Shown piece by piece: positions 25,221-36,900 of a stretch of 64,000 nt of DNA (the first letter of the stretch is position 1; each line of letters starts with the position of its first letter). Source of the DNA: Stercorarius parasiticus (Eukaryota > Chordata > Aves > Charadriiformes > Stercorariidae); assembly GCA_013396915.1 (NCBI GenBank), contig VWZL01001979.1:620001-684000 (forward strand). The letters are read 5' to 3'. The translations under genes were made by a program, and so were the position numbers. The notes under the pieces are model-generated. The model saw only the letters and a program-made list of their open reading frames with translations. It searched no databases and had not been told where the DNA came from.

Positions 25221-25930
25221 CATAGAATCACAGAATCATAGAATGGTTTGGGTTGGAAGTACCTTTAAAGATCATCTAATTCAACTCCCCCTGCCATGGG
25301 CAGGGACACCTTCCACTAGACCAGGTTGCTCAAAGCACCATCCAACCTGACCTGGGTCATCCATGACTTCCCTAGGAAACATCTTCTAGTGTCTCACCAC
25401 CATCATCACAAAAGATTTCTTCCTTATATCTAATCTTAACATACCCTCTTTCAGTTTAAAATGATTGTCTCTTGTCCTACCACTACAGGCCCTGGTAAAA
25501 AGTCTCTCTCTGTCTTTAATCTCCCTTTAAGTATTGAAAGGCCACAGCGAGGTCTCCCTGGAGCCTTCTCTTCTCCAGGCTGAACAACCCAAGTCTCTCA
25601 GGCTTTCCTCATAGGAGAGGTGCTCCATCCCTCTGATCACATTCATGGTCCTCCTCTGGACCTACTCTAACTGGTCCATGTCTTTCTTGTGTGGGGGACC
25701 CCAGAGATGGACACAGTACTCCAAGTGGGGTCTCACCAGAGCATAGTAGAGGGGCAGAATCACCTCCCTTGACCTGCTGGCCACGCTTCTTTTTGTGCAG
25801 CCTGTGATATGACTGCCTTTCTGGCCTGTGGCATTGCTGTCTCATGTCCAGTTTTTCATCCACTAGTATCCCCAAGGCCTCTGCAGGGCTGCTCTCAATC
25901 CATTCATCACCCAGTCTATGCTGATACAGA
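25221..25930 (-). repeat. CR1 LINE, ~0.7 kb 3' part, minus strand
   Basis: A reverse-complement CR1 with a well-kept 3' end: two tail octamers (catagaatcacagaatcatagaatgg), 'tttgggttggaagtaccttt', 'ccccctgccatgggcagggacacc' and 'ctagaccaggttgctcaaag'. The coding part follows: 'ccttatatctaatcttaacataccctc', 'gcctggagaaga'-type inverse, 'tgtgtgggggaccccagagatgg' (reverse of the QLWGP region) and 'ttttcatccactagtatccccaagg' (reverse of the LGVLVDEKL region) near 25852-25878. It ends close to 25930 by 5' truncation. Indels split the frame; the 88-codon frame 25609-25875 is a mixed-frame relic. Confidence 0.93.
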
Positions 25931-25934
25931 TCTA

Positions 25935-28900
25935 GTACAATAACCTATGTCTAAAGAAATCGACAATTTTGAAAAATATTTTTACTGGTAGATACTTGAC
26001 CTTGAACAACCTATATTTTAGTACTCACTAGTTCGTTTCTCTGGTCTACCACTTCTAGTGAAAATAATAGAATCTTCTTTAGAATCTAAAGCATTTTAAC
26101 CTTGCCCTCATGCAGTGTAAAAATAAAAATTATGATTTTTTTCACTCTATAGGTCTAAAAATGAAAGCTTACAATTTAAATAGAAACCATGTAAAACCTA
26201 TCTTAAATCACTTATAGATACTATCTGTGCAGTTTTTTCAGAAAGAAAACCAGTGTATTCAATATTTTTCTGCTGCAGTGACCCCAAGACTGATAAAACC
26301 AGAATCCTCAATTTGTCATTTAATAAAAATTAATGCATTAAAAAACAGTTTGAAAAATAGAAAGTTTGAAGATTTTGTTATTGTTCTTGATATGTTGACT
26401 ACTGGATCAGGATAAAGGTTTGGTCATAGCTCATTATCATTTACATGGACAACCAAGAATACATTTTCATCTAGATATGTCAAGATTAGTTCAAGATACA
26501 TACTCTACACTGACATGAATGATAAAAACACTGCAACAAATATTAATAATTATAAAAATGTATACTGTTATGGAAATAATCTACATAATTTAATAGAAAG
26601 ATAGAAAATTTAAAAAATGTTCATTCCATGCAGGTTTTTTAATGCAACAGAAAAAAAAACCAACCAAAAACCAATCTTTATAAAGGGCTGAGGGGGACCA
26701 ACTCTTTACAAGGACAAAGGAATTGCTGATGTTGAACTCAGCAACACACCTGTTTTCTGATTTTCTATTTGTGACAAATGTGAAGGACATATAAATACAT
26801 ATGTATAATATGTATGTATGCATATTCACTCACACATATATGTATGCATGTGTGCACACACAGACACTGCATAGAGATGCATGGAGAGATTTCTGGGAAG
26901 ACTAAATTAAGCAGTAAAGAACATCACTCTGATAGTATCCATACTTCAAATTCCTGAATATGCTCATTCAGCGTGCACTGTAGTATGTTGCTATATCCAA
27001 AAAAGCCATTACTATCATAAGACTACTTCCATCTTTGTGCATAAAGGCTGAAACTCTTTCCTTATCACATTAGTTTCTTGATTAAAGATTGAAAAAAATA
27101 GGTTTTGAAATAATTTTATAGGTATGCAAGTCAAGCCTGATTTACTTACTCAGTCTTTACTTAGGCAAAAGACCACTGATTTTTTTCTTAATAGTTCCTT
27201 CTTTTTCTAATGTATGCTATTCCTTTTCATTGCCAGGAAGCTAAACATGAATTTTCCCCTTCACTACTTAATGCCACATTATTTCATCTAAGTGGTATGG
27301 GAGTTCGTACCAGATCTTTAGATCAAATGTTGTTTTAAAATTAAGTATTTCATGCAAAATCATTTTCAATCAATTTAAACAGATAATCCAAGGATTTTAA
27401 TAAAATTATTCCACCGATTTAGTCTATAGCTGAGAACAGAATATAGGCCAAAGCATCTATAGGGAAGTAGTTTCGTATCAGGCAGGAACATGAAAACAAG
27501 GAAGAATATAAAAATAGATATAAATACGGATATTCATTAATATCCTCTTACAATGCTAGCTCTATAATTGCATTACTGAAAGTAACCATTTATAGTAATT
27601 GTAATAATGTAACAGTATTGATACTTTTTCAACTATTTCCACAAGAGAAAAACCTTGTGCTTTTTAAAGGGAAACACAATCTATTTTATACTTGTTGATA
27701 TATGTAGAATTATTTATGTTTGTCTATAAAAATTTCAACAAAACCACATATGACAGATTTTGAACAGAATACAGGACACATGCCATGAAGAGAAAACACA
27801 CTTTTTTTGCTAAAAATTAATCCGTCCCATTAAACTTTAAAATTAACTATACCCCTGCTGCTGCAGTTATGCAGGATGTTCTTTTTTATTTAATATAGAC
27901 TAACTCATTTAAATTTATCTAGTGGATACTAAGTAAGCTCAATTTGCAAGAGCCTTGCAAAAAGAGATAAAATTCATGAAGAACAATTTGTCAACAGTAT
28001 GCCAGAGAAAGTCTGTTTCTCATTCATGCTGAGAACAAACGTCAGCTGCCATTGAAGGCAACTGCAATTGTTACAGTCACAAGGCTTGCCAGTTAGTAAT
28101 AGTTGTGAAAATCATGAAACACTGAAAAGCCCAAGCTGGATGACGTTTCTTCTGGTGAAATCCGTAGGTTAGCTAGTTTAACTTCCAATTTCTAGTTCAG
28201 GAGAATTACAAAACTGGAGTTTCACACGAGAAAGAGAACTACGGAAAGCACAATCACACAAGCCAAGGATGGGCCAGAGAGCAGAGCTGAGTACTGTACT
28301 TGGCAAAATCCTTCTCATTCTTCTTCTCCCTCACTTCTATTTCTTTTCCCTCACATGTAAGTAATTGGGTTCCCAAATACAACTGAGGGCTCTAGCCATA
28401 AGGAAAACATGTTTAAGGATACAATAGCAGCCAGACGTTATTTATGTACTACTAGAAAATAATAATAAGGATTTTAGTCATTGAAATGGGGCCACTTGCC
28501 TGTGAAAACCTGCTGTGTTCTGGACAAGGCAGCATTTTGGGGGTGGTTTTATTTAGAAGACTTAAGCTGGGAACAATGAGCCAAGGACTTGAAGGAGTCA
28601 TCAGAACGGCTTCCTCAGCCAGTTCAACAGCTTCTGTTTCAACCTGCTGATGTGAATTTCAGAGGTTGAGAGCCAATAGGCTTAGAATTAGGTCACACCT
28701 TATCTTAGATAAGCTTGGAATTTGAACCAATTTTAAAACCTCCTATGGAACAGAAGGCTTTGAAAAATAATAATTTGATGAGTAACTGTCCATGATGTTG
28801 ACAAGATAATATACACTCCTGTTTTGTGAACATTTTCTAATGAAATTTATATTCTTTTTTGTTCCAGTCTGTAACAATTATTAGAGGATATAGCTTTCCA

Positions 28901-31900
28901 TTCTGAAAAGCCAAAGGAGCCTGGACACAGAATGACAGATGGGCTACCAAACCTTAGGACAGATGATAGAAGTTCAGTATTCCTTGGATATAGTTCTACA
29001 TATACATTCTATCTAGTAGAAATAAGCATTAATCTTTACTTTATAATCACAGCTCTCCTTTTTGTGTTAAATGTTTTCGTCATGTGAACTGCTCTTGGGT
29101 TTACTGTGAAACAGTTACAGAAAAATTAATCCAATTTGCAAGGTGCAAATCATTCTGAAAGCTCACACGGTGAGAAGTACTACTTGCCATCATATGCTGC
29201 AAATTGTGTTTGAAATTAACCTTTTCATTGTAAGTGGTATTGAGCTTCCTGGAGAGGACCTGTATTGCTCATAAATTGTGATTTTCAGTTCAAAATTCAG
29301 TTGAAGATTCTAAAAGAAGATAACTGATAATCTTGACCATTTAATAATTGAGATGTAAAAAGACCAGTTTGTGTTTATGAAATTTTTTTGAAAAACTTGA
29401 TCAGATTCTTAGTTAAATTTTCTTTACTGGAACCTGTGTAACTCAGAATTTATCCCCAAGTTTGCCCTGTGAGAGACAGCACAGAGTATAAAGCAGCATA
29501 GATCTGATTTAGTACGATCGTCTTCAAACATTAAATCTAGAGCAAAGAAATAATTGGATTACAAGCAGAAAAACTAAGCAAATTCAATATGAAAATTTTA
29601 GAAGTTGTGTCACTGACATGAAGGGTCATTAAAACACTCCCTGCCCCCCAAAAAGAAATATTTTTTCTTGTACTGTGGTACCAACAGATAAATATATAAC
29701 AACTTAGCTCAAGATAATATTAAATTAATCAAGGCAGATTTCTCTAAATGAAGTTTCGTATTTTTTCTAAGATTAGTTTGAAAGCTATTCCTTCATGAGA
29801 GAAAAACAGGTACACATTCTGAACCTTTGACTGCTTACCAAAAAATGGTGAATCACAGTCACTTTTCAGGGCCAGAGGATGTCCTACATTGTCTTGCACT
29901 ACATTACACTGAGATTTCATTCAATATATGCTCCTATAGTAGTTTTAAATAGAAAATTAAGTCCACATCTGAAATACTTATGCTTTATCCCAATATATGG
30001 AGGGCCAAGACAGCTGCAAACATTCCAGAAAGCCCAGAGATCATCCTCAAACAGCTTCATCTCTGTAGAAAAGGCTGAGGCTCTCATAACCGAAAGAGGT
30101 TTTCCCAATATATATCCAAGAGAATGAATGAGAAAAAAGCCACTCAGAAACTATGAACAATTTATTTTTGCTCTCAGGCCTACTCTTCACTGTAAATATG
30201 ATTAGAAGCTTAAAGAAGAAGCAGCTAGCTTTGTTTCAAAGTTAGTTTCCCTGGGTATCTTCCAGCTGCTATTGTGACTTTATATCCACTTCAGGAAAGC
30301 TCCAGGGCAACAGGCATTTTAACAGCCCAAGAAACACTTAGTCTACCCGTGGGGTGCAGTTACAAAGTCAATTCAGTTGAGATTCATTGAATCTGAATGA
30401 AGAAAACACAATAGGAAACCTTCTTGGTAGCTAAAAACAGCTACACAAGAATTAAGTATAAAACTGAACGGTCCATTTGCTCATCCTGACTTACAGTTGT
30501 TTCTCTCATCAAAAATGACGAAGATAATTCTAAATTTTAGAGTTCTATGTGATTAGGATATGACAAGGATAGGGAACAGCCTTTTAGTTTAACCTGTAGG
30601 TAGGGCCAAGGTATACAATAAAGACCCGCTTCCATGAGAGTGATGCTTTTGTCAGTTAACCAAAGTCCAGTTTGACTAACTCACTCTGCTCTATAAAGTA
30701 ATGGTAAGATGCTCTCTGTACAATAGCTAAAAATAAAGGCAGCATCTTAATGAAAGGGTGCATAATTATGGACTGCATGGTAATATGTGTAAATAATCAG
30801 ACTTTAACGAAGTGCTTGGAGTAGGTGGAGAGGCTTGATTTTTTTAGTTGATAGAAAAATTTAGGAAAGCTGGGATAGAGAGAAAGCAGAAATTCTTGGG
30901 TAGAGTTTTACAGAAATAGAAGAATTGTAAAGGTTTTGGAATTTAGCATTTTAGTACAAATACATGCAACAATATGTGCAAAAATATGTGTGTTTTCATG
31001 ACATTTATATACTTTATAATGGCTTGTGAATTTTAATATTCTAATTATAATGTTGACAGGCAGTTCAGGAGAACTGCTCAAAACTTTCTTTTAAAAATGT
31101 ATTTAAGCTATGGATTCTGAGAAAAAGGGAATGATAGTTAACTGTCTGTTATCATGACTTGTTCATGCTGTGAATATGTGAATGAATCTTCAAATGTAGT
31201 ATTGCTTACACTGTGTAATTTGTTTTTTGGTCCATATAATATTCTTGTAATTTTCTTTGCTTCAGAAGATCCATTTTCTAAATAACATCTCTTGTTTTGC
31301 TTCGAAGATGTGAAAGATAATGAAAATGATGGAAATACTTTTCACTGCTTAATTACAAAAAAACCTTTAACAACTACAAAAAAGAAAGGAAGAGTGGACA
31401 TAAATCCGATAAGAATAGTGCTGTCTTCTACAGGCTCTACTCATAAATATTATGCATTGCTGCACACTGGTATATATTCCTTAACAGTTAGAATTAGTTT
31501 TGCATATATTAAATGCATTGAATATGATTTAATACAAAAATATTTTATAAGCAGCTTCAGCAGAAACTAAATGCTGGGGATTGATAATAGGCATGCAACC
31601 TTCTTAATGGAAAAAATAATATTTTTAATAGATAGAATTATTTTAAGTACCAATTCTTCAGTCATATTGTCATACGGTATAATTAACACTTTGGTTGACA
31701 AGGATGGTGGGAGAGAGAGAGAGAAAGCAATCAAGCACAAGAATGATTCTTAATAGCTACAGTGTATAACAACAATAAGGACAGTTTGACATCAAAATAT
31801 TCCTTTTTAATGCTTTGATATTTACTTTCAGGTACTTATTTCATTTATTAATAGGTAGCAGTGCATTTGGTATTCTTTTTACAATAATTTTTTTTCCAGA

Positions 31901-33105
31901 TTTATATCTTAGTTAGGATGGCTATACTAATCTGAAAAAAAAAAGAAGAAAAGGGAAAAGATAAAGCTAAGATGAAAAGTAATTTAGAAAAATAAATCGA
32001 ATATAGTTTAAGCCCCACTGTTCTCCCTGGTTTTACACTTGATTTCCTAGAAGCTGAGTCTCAACAAGGTGAATAAATGTGCCCTTCCTGCTGCCCTGAC
32101 TATCTATGTGTGTCTTGAGATCAGAAAATGTGAGTCGCTGCTGACTCTGAACAGTTCAGCATGAGCTCCTTCCCCTCCAGAATATTCCTGAAACTCTTCC
32201 AGTATTCTTCCAGAAGTAAATTGTACAAAGCTTTTGAAGAGTCTGCCATCCTTCAGCTACGTTAGGAATATAAACTGAAAAGCCAGCAGTGCCTTCGTAC
32301 TCAACTGCTTTCGGCAGCCTTCAGTGTCAACACACCTTTGAGTGTTATTCTGATGAACTTAATTGTTACTACCAATATGAATTTTTAATTATCATGCCTT
32401 TTGCTTCTTTCCTTTTCACCTAAAAATGATTTAACGAGAAACAGGAGCACAAGACCCAAAATATCTACTAGATGTCCTAGTCTTTATACTAGCAGTCACA
32501 TTCCCACCAATCTCATTTTACTTCCTTTCCTTCAACTCTTCTTTCCGGTGACAGCTGAGGAGGTTGCCATTCATTCCAGCCTCTCGGGTGGCTAGGACAT
32601 GTCCTTGGGAAAGTAGGAGAGGCTTACAGGATGTCTAGAGTTCAGTACCTGCAGGTCCTTGGTTTGTTGCCTGGCTGTCTCCAGTGGGGTCTCTCCAAAG
32701 CAAGGCTCAGGACTGATTCTTGAGGTGGTTTATTCCAGGGACAGTTCCCAAGAATCAAAACTGATAAGATGGAACCAGTTTTGTCTCTTTCAGCCCTACA
32801 TATTCCTCTGTGACTATACCAGAAGACTGGGCTCTCAAATATTGACACATGCCTTCATATTGCATTCTAAGGTACTTAACATGTATTTCTGATCTCAAGC
32901 TGTGATGCTGCATTTAGACTACAATATTTTGTTGGGCTACAATTCAGCTTTTGTCCCTTTTAGACATTTTGAACTGAAAAATAGCTCTGATACATGCTGT
33001 TCAGGAAAACATGGCCAAGTGCTGCGGAAGAAGCCAGTCTGTTTTACATGGATCTATGCCCTCTCAGAGTGGTATATATGAAAATCCCAGAGCTGAAGTC
33101 GGAAC
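25935..33105. other. Long AT-rich non-coding stretch
   Basis: No gene, CR1 or LTR recognised in about 7 kb. Simple sequence is present: alternating TATG/CA-type repeats near 26795-26865 and a short (GA)n at 31709-31725. Open frames of up to 92 codons (31292-31570) have AT-driven composition and no motif. 32540-32800 is more GC-balanced and unassigned. Confidence 0.55.
26795..26865. repeat. Compound TATG/TGCA/CA simple repeat
   Basis: Alternating purine-pyrimidine sequence (tatgtataatatgtatgtatgcat, then cacacatatatgtatgcatgtgtgcacacaca). It has microsatellite character and can adopt cruciform or Z-like structures; no gene association is visible. Confidence 0.75.
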
Positions 33106-33109
33106 AAGG

Positions 33110-33256
33110 AAGGCAGCGGTCACTGGCCCCAGCGCAGGGGTTAAACCAGCGACACCCAGCTCAGGCCATGGAGAGGCTGAGCCCCTGCATGGTCGAGTCA
33201 GCACATGGCAGGGCTTCCCCCTGCTGAGGGCAGAAATCTAATTCACTGGGCTACAA
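33110..33256 (-). repeat. Degenerate tRNA-like (SINE-like) patch
   Basis: A GC-rich island in AT-rich surroundings. Read on the minus strand it begins 'gttgtagcccagtgaattagat' (33255 downward), close to a Pol III A box as in tRNA-derived SINEs. Near 33149-33137 it contains 'ctggtttaacccc', close to a B box. The boxes are about 100 bp apart, too far for an intact tRNA, so a decayed tRNA-derived SINE or a tRNA-like relic with an insertion is the likeliest reading. No poly-A tail or target duplication is evident. Tentative. Confidence 0.35.
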
Positions 33257-33259
33257 CGT

Positions 33260-33785
33260 GTGTCCTGGAACTGACTGACAGGTGAAACTTAATTAAATTT
33301 ATCTTTATAATTTGAATTCTAGATATTACAAGACAGTTGTCCTTTTTTGTAAATGTTAGAGATGCTTACATATAAGCTTAGGAACGTAACTCTGTACTTT
33401 TGTTATGCTAGTAGAACATCAAATTAATAAAGGCAGGATTGTTTTCTTTAGAATTCTTTCTCTGAATCAATCCCTACACTTTTAAGGTAGGAAGAGATGA
33501 TTTTTTCAATATTTATTTAATGGAAATTTTCCTACTTCCTAAATGGAATACTGTACCTAAATATGGTAAATTTATAATGAGAATTTTGGCATTTTTTTTT
33601 TCTAATTTATTTTAAACCATGGGTTTGGGAAGTATGAACTCTAGAAAATAAATCTTGTTGAGAAATATATGAGACCCATAGTACACTGCTGAACAAAAGT
33701 GATAGCAAACTAAAGTTGGTAAAAAAATAATCTAAATATCCGCATGATGATAGATTTGGAATTTAAAGTATGCTCTGAGGGACAG
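33260..33785. other. AT-rich non-coding stretch
   Basis: Nothing recognised. Confidence 0.5.
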
Positions 33786-33786
33786 G

Positions 33787-33950
33787 AATAATAATAATTA
33801 ATGCTTTGCACTTACACGTGATCTATTATCTGAAGGTCTTGAGTATTGCACGTTATTATCTCATTAAACCTTACAACACCCCTGTGAGGGAGGAAAGTGC
33901 ATTATTATAGATATTTTACAGATGAGTAAACTGAGTTATTCAATTAGGAA
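33787..33950 (+). repeat. Ancient amniote MIR/L3-like repeat
   Basis: Starts with 'aataataataattaatgctttgcac' and continues to 'gcacgttattatctcattaaaccttacaacacccctgtgaggg', then 'attttacagatgagtaaactgag'. This is the well-known amniote MIR / CR1-L3-type 3' wording (attatctcatttaatcctcacaacaaccctgtgagg ... attttacagatgaggaaactgag). Its retention in a bird at this legibility implies an insertion older than the bird-mammal split and slow decay. I cannot tell MIR from an L3-type tail by eye. Confidence 0.7.
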
Positions 33951-33959
33951 AAAACATGG

Positions 33960-36900
33960 AAGCTCAGTAGCAATATTAGCCCATATTGCCACAGCAGTTA
34001 AAAAGCAAATGCCACAATTTTGCCCATTAAGGAAGAGCAGAAACAAATAAAAAAGTGATTAAAGACGTTCTTCTAAAAAGAGGACGGGCCTTCATTTAAA
34101 GCACCGATTTGAGTTTAATAGCATAAAACAGCACTTTGGAAGGGCTGTTTAAGATGGCAAAAACAGAGAAAAGGTTACCCAGAGAAGTTAGGTAAGTTTT
34201 ATTTTTAGAGATTTTTAAAAAATTACTGCACAAGATTCTGAACAACTTGAATATAGCTCTGTTTTAGCAGAAGAACACGAGGATCTTGAGAAGGACCTTT
34301 CAGAACAAATCTTTATGTGATTTTTTTTAAAATCAGTATTACACTTCAGATATTGAACTCTCAACTACAGAACAATTTTTAGTAAAAATCCTCCATTGTG
34401 GACATTTACAAACTATACAATATTAAAGAAATAACCTACCACAATTTTCACTCCAAAGAGAAAATAAATCCTAGAATTTTTTTGAGATCCATCCATGCTA
34501 TTCCTTTATTTACAAAGGTAACATATGCTATTGTAAAAAGCAGAAGTAAACACACACGAACAGAAAACCACAGACATGTGAAATACTAACTCTTATTCAC
34601 ATATATCTGCAGAAAAGCGTTCTTTCTATTTTAACTGAGCTTTACTAACTCACTGGAGACCATTAAACTTCAGCCAGGTAATTTCATGATTTTCCTAACT
34701 ATATCAGTTAGAAAACAAGTATTACAATGTAAAACATTAAGATTAGAACTATTTTTAACTTATTTAGTGTAAAAGCAGACATATTTTTGTTAGACGTTCC
34801 ATTTACCTGCTTTTTAAACATACAGTAGCTTTCTTAAAAAATTTATGCTTAGAACTTTTAGTGTAGACATTTTTCCACAATAAAAATATCGATTAGCTTC
34901 TCAAACTTTCATAAAATGTAATGACAGCTCTCAGATGGTATGGCTGACATGGAAAATCACTGGTTACCTTTCAAAATTTTAGTTTTCCTTTTTTCTTCCA
35001 CAGCAATCAGAGGAATAGCAGAATGAAAATGATTGACCCTGCTGATTGTGTCATTTTCCATTATGCAAATATTCAATGTCCACGTAACAACATTGAGAGC
35101 TTCCTTCTGTTTAGTACTGATACAAAACTGCATACGTGCAACGAACAGTTTGATTATTCTTTGTTGAGAGCATTTGCAAGGATAGTGATGAGGGAAGTAC
35201 GTTATGTGTAGAGTTTAAAGACAGAAGGGACATCAACTTGGTCTGAGTTTCTGTAGACAAAAGGGCATTACAGTTCACTTGGTCCTTCTAGAAGTCTAGC
35301 CTGATTTACAGCTACAGAGCTAGAGAACACACGGGTTCACTGAGGACTTCCTTATATCTTTATCACTAAAGAGACCATTGCTGCCTGTTTTCTACATCGT
35401 GGAAGTTTTCTTAAGAGCTCTGACACAATCCTCCATTATTTCTTCCTGTCAAAATGAGCTCTTCCATCTTTCACTATAAACTGTTTAATAAATTTTAGAT
35501 ATTTGGCATTGTCCACTCCAACTTTCCATCAGACTTTTTAAAATGAGCAGACAGTGTGGTATCCTGCTGATGTCTCAAGGGTGAGGGAAACTGACTGTCC
35601 ATATTAAACAGGCATTACCTTACCTGTCTTGTCTAGGCTAATAGGCATGTTGCTAGTAGACTGAAGAACTTCATTACAATATGGGTATGTAATGTAGACA
35701 CGATGCCAATAACTTCCTTTAACCATGATAAATCCATCTTTAGCATTAGCTACTGGAATTATTTAAGTTTTGACATGATATTTTAGTTTTAGCCTGTCCC
35801 CTTTCATTATAGAGAATAAATAAGAGTAAAGAAGTTATCATTGTTGTAAACTTGAAGTTTCAAAGCAGATGGACCAACTTTTTTAATGATAGCATGAGTT
35901 ATAGTTTCTTTTTAAAAATGAGGCAAAATAGAGCATTGGATGACACATAAATATATATATATCCTAAAGTTAAATTTCTAAAATACATTTGCCTGAATAT
36001 AACTATGAGATTTGGGCTTCTAAGTTACTTAAGTACTTTTGACAATTACCTTTTTAAACACCTAGGGATTAAGCTGTTTATAAATTAGACATGGTAAAGA
36101 GAAGTTTGCCTATGAGAACATAGACTGCTATATTAGAATTATTGTTACCCCAAGAGTGCTTAGGCCATAATTTCACAAATTCCACTCTCCCCTCCCTACA
36201 AAAGGAGGGGAAAAAAAGACCTTGTTTCCAAAGAATCCATATAGGAAGAGAGGAAATAAAAAATCTTATTAGTTCTGAAGAACTTTGAAGCACCTACAAG
36301 AGAAAATGTATATCTTGGGTTTAGATTGGGCTTTTTTTTCCAGTACTGCTTTTAACATGTGTCAAGGTTTAATGTTAATGTTTTTTTCCAAAGTACTAAG
36401 AGTAAATGAATATAAGTAACAAAAGGAAATACAGGATAATGAAATGAGTACAAAATTAGAATTCAGAGACTACATAAATAAGCTAAAAGCTTTCCTGAAA
36501 ACCTAAAGCAAAATATTTTTAAGTGGCAAATTTTTAAATGGCCACTTAAATGAAATAATTTTCTTGTCCTTTTTCCCTTTAACATGGACTTCTTTTTCTT
36601 ACAGTTTTCCTCACATACGGGTCAAAACTGGTTTGTGCAGGTAAAGTCTAGGAACATTTGTCAGACAGCAAAACTTCAGTTTTATTTCAGGTATCTAACA
36701 GCCAATAGCTAAAAGTTTCATTTTTAACAATTTTATTTTTAAAAGTGTCACTTACAGGGGACCATACCCCAATGACTAAATTATTGTGTATCCCCATAAT
36801 GAAACTCTAGATGTACCCTCTTCTTATTCAGGTAGATTATCTACACCATGCAGATTTTTAATGTGATGAAGTGATTATTTTTGATCCTTTCCATTAAAAT

